From Bacteroidota bacterium (lineage in GTDB: Bacteria; Bacteroidota; Bacteroidia; Bacteroidales; B18-G4): DNA of 5,941 nt. The DNA is taken from NCBI GenBank assembly GCA_003648575.1, contig QMPN01000191.1, forward strand, positions 1-5,941. The letters are read 5' to 3'. Each line of letters opens with the position of its first letter. Positions within the stretch are counted from its first letter, which is position 1. Below are positions 4,845 through 5,941 of this stretch, one piece after another. The notes under the pieces are model-generated. The model saw only the letters and a list, made by a program, of their open reading frames with translations. It was not told the origin of the DNA and did not search any database. The position numbers were made by a program, and so were the translations under genes.

Positions 4845-5941
4845 ATGGACAACAGAATAGACCCTACACTGAAAACAGATCTGCAAAAATTCGGCCTGCA
4901 GTCGTGGCACGATTGCTTTCATTGTGGCAATTGTACAGCCTTATGCCCATTGACCGAGGATGCAAATATGTTCCCCCGAAGGTCGATCAGGCTAATGCAA
5001 ATGGGACTTAAAAATAAACTGGTGTCGAGCGTCGACCCATGGCTATGTTACTATTGCGGGGAATGTTCAGATACCTGCCCGAGGGATGCCAACCCGGGAG
5101 AGGTTCTGATGACCCTCCGGCGCTATCTGACTTCCCTGTACGACTGGACCGGACTCTCAAGGAAGTTCTATACTTCAAAAGTATGGGAGCTTGGTGCCGT
5201 ACTGCTCCTGGGTGGGCTGGTGGTGCTTGCATTTGCTCTTTTCTGGCCGGGAATCACACCGGAACTTACTGCCGATGGCGGGGTGAAGATAAACTCCATC
5301 ATGCCCATAAAATGGGTTGAATATGCTGACTGGTCCATGGCAATCATCGTGGCATTGCTGCTGATCTCAAATATCTTAAGGATGTACATTAAGATAGTGC
5401 ATGGTACAGGTGCTGTCAGGATACCATTCTTTCTTTACTTCAAGGAAGCATGGCAGCTTGCATTCCATTTTTCCACACAGTGGAAATTCTCTAAATGTGA
5501 TGGAAAGAAATACTGGCTGTGGCACTGGCTCCTGATGTCGGGATATACTATCATGTTCATCATGATCGTGGCATTCCTTCCCTGGTTTCAGACAGAGGAA
5601 ATATATGAACCCTGGCATCCGCAGAGGCTGCTGGGATACTATGCTACTTTCGGATTGCTGTTCGGGCTTACTTCTGTGATCATAGGAAGGATTCGTAAAA
5701 ACAACGCCAAATTCAAGTTCTCACATGTGAGTGACTGGCTTTTCATCATCATGTTATTCATGACCGTGCTCACAGGGATCATGGTGCACATTTTCAGGCT
5801 TGGCGGCATGCCCATGGCTACTTATTATTCATATGTGGCACACCTGGCAATCCTGATACCCATGATCATGATCGAAGTGCCATTCTCGAAGTGGTCTCAC
5901 CTTGCTTACAGGCCCTTTGCCATATATTTTGCAAACCTGAG
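4845..5941 (+). CDS. qmoC: QmoC-like membrane subunit: HdrC-type 2x[4Fe-4S] domain fused to cytochrome b (HdrE/NarI type); C-terminus beyond the right edge
   Basis: QmoC-type proteins link a membrane quinone pool, through heme b, to cytoplasmic HdrA-like flavoproteins. The 365 residues seen begin with an HdrC-like domain holding two classic cluster motifs, C24-X2-C27-X2-C30-X3-C34-P and C68-X2-C71-X2-C74-X3-C78-P. Six hydrophobic segments follow at about 113-134, 161-183, 224-247, 263-282, 296-317 and 326-346. Histidines in or next to them (H208, H227, H315, H333) are candidate heme ligands. Residues 135-160 form a polar loop between the first two segments. This HdrC-HdrE fusion is the layout of QmoC; no CCG domain of HdrB or DsrK type is present, which argues against an HdrD/DsrK identity. 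The start is set by the strong ribosome binding site, 2 bp after hdrA. QmoC proteins are around 400 residues, so only a short tail should be missing. QmoC-like is certain at the architecture level; membership of a true Qmo complex, which also needs QmoA and QmoB, is not shown. Confidence 0.88.
   Translation, partial: MDNRIDPTLKTDLQKFGLQSWHDCFHCGNCTALCPLTEDANMFPRRSIRLMQMGLKNKLVSSVDPWLCYYCGECSDTCPRDANPGEVLMTLRRYLTSLYDWTGLSRKFYTSKVWELGAVLLLGGLVVLAFALFWPGITPELTADGGVKINSIMPIKWVEYADWSMAIIVALLLISNILRMYIKIVHGTGAVRIPFFLYFKEAWQLAFHFSTQWKFSKCDGKKYWLWHWLLMSGYTIMFIMIVAFLPWFQTEEIYEPWHPQRLLGYYATFGLLFGLTSVIIGRIRKNNAKFKFSHVSDWLFIIMLFMTVLTGIMVHIFRLGGMPMATYYSYVAHLAILIPMIMIEVPFSKWSHLAYRPFAIYFANL

Noticed and set aside
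5039..5618. Open frames of 73-93 codons on both strands within the QmoC-like gene
   Set aside because: They are shadows of a frame that has two intact cluster motifs and six membrane segments. None has a ribosome binding site or family motif.

Overview
The window holds four protein-coding genes and two information-rich intergenic regions. In order they are: a [NiFe]-hydrogenase maturation gene, hypF, on the minus strand, whose 3' end runs off the left edge; a divergent CRP/FNR-family regulator with an FNR-like set of cysteines; and a two-gene plus-strand operon of an HdrA-like flavin/iron-sulfur protein and a QmoC-like (HdrC-HdrE) membrane iron-sulfur/cytochrome b protein. The second operon gene runs off the right edge.

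Organism: the gene set (HypF, an FNR-like regulator, an HdrA/Qmo-type electron-transfer module) indicates an anaerobe or facultative anaerobe that uses H2 and quinone-linked or flavin-based redox chemistry. Three things lean towards an uncultured anaerobic member of the Bacteroidota or a relative: the C-terminal style of the regulator, the lack of Shine-Dalgarno sequences before the first genes of transcripts (the internal operon gene has a strong one), and heavy use of AGG and ATA codons. This is an inference of moderate to low confidence. A deltaproteobacterial-type sulfate reducer or another Hdr-bearing anaerobe cannot be excluded.

Layout: 1-1971 is hypF (minus). 1972-2118 is a divergent promoter region with a short dyad at 2033-2049. 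2119-2832 is the FNR-like regulator. 2833-3051 is unusual: eight tandem 7-bp units (2842-2897) that also form a 38-bp imperfect palindrome, then four GC-rich 7-bp units (2904-2931), then two sites with the TGA-N6-TCA geometry of CRP/FNR operators spaced 22 bp apart, just before a possible promoter. 3052-4842 is hdrA-like. 4845-5941 is qmoC-like, 2 bp after the hdrA stop.

How the parts may work together: the QmoC-like protein would exchange electrons between membrane quinone (through heme b) and its two [4Fe-4S] clusters. The HdrA-like flavoprotein would connect these to a soluble partner not visible here. The HdrA is a reduced form: its N-terminal domain is recognisable but has lost the cysteines of canonical HdrA, and the usual C-terminal ferredoxin domain is absent. 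No HdrB/QmoB or hydrogenase subunit lies within the window. The neighbouring FNR-like regulator is a natural candidate to switch the operon on when oxygen is absent, through the two dyads before hdrA.
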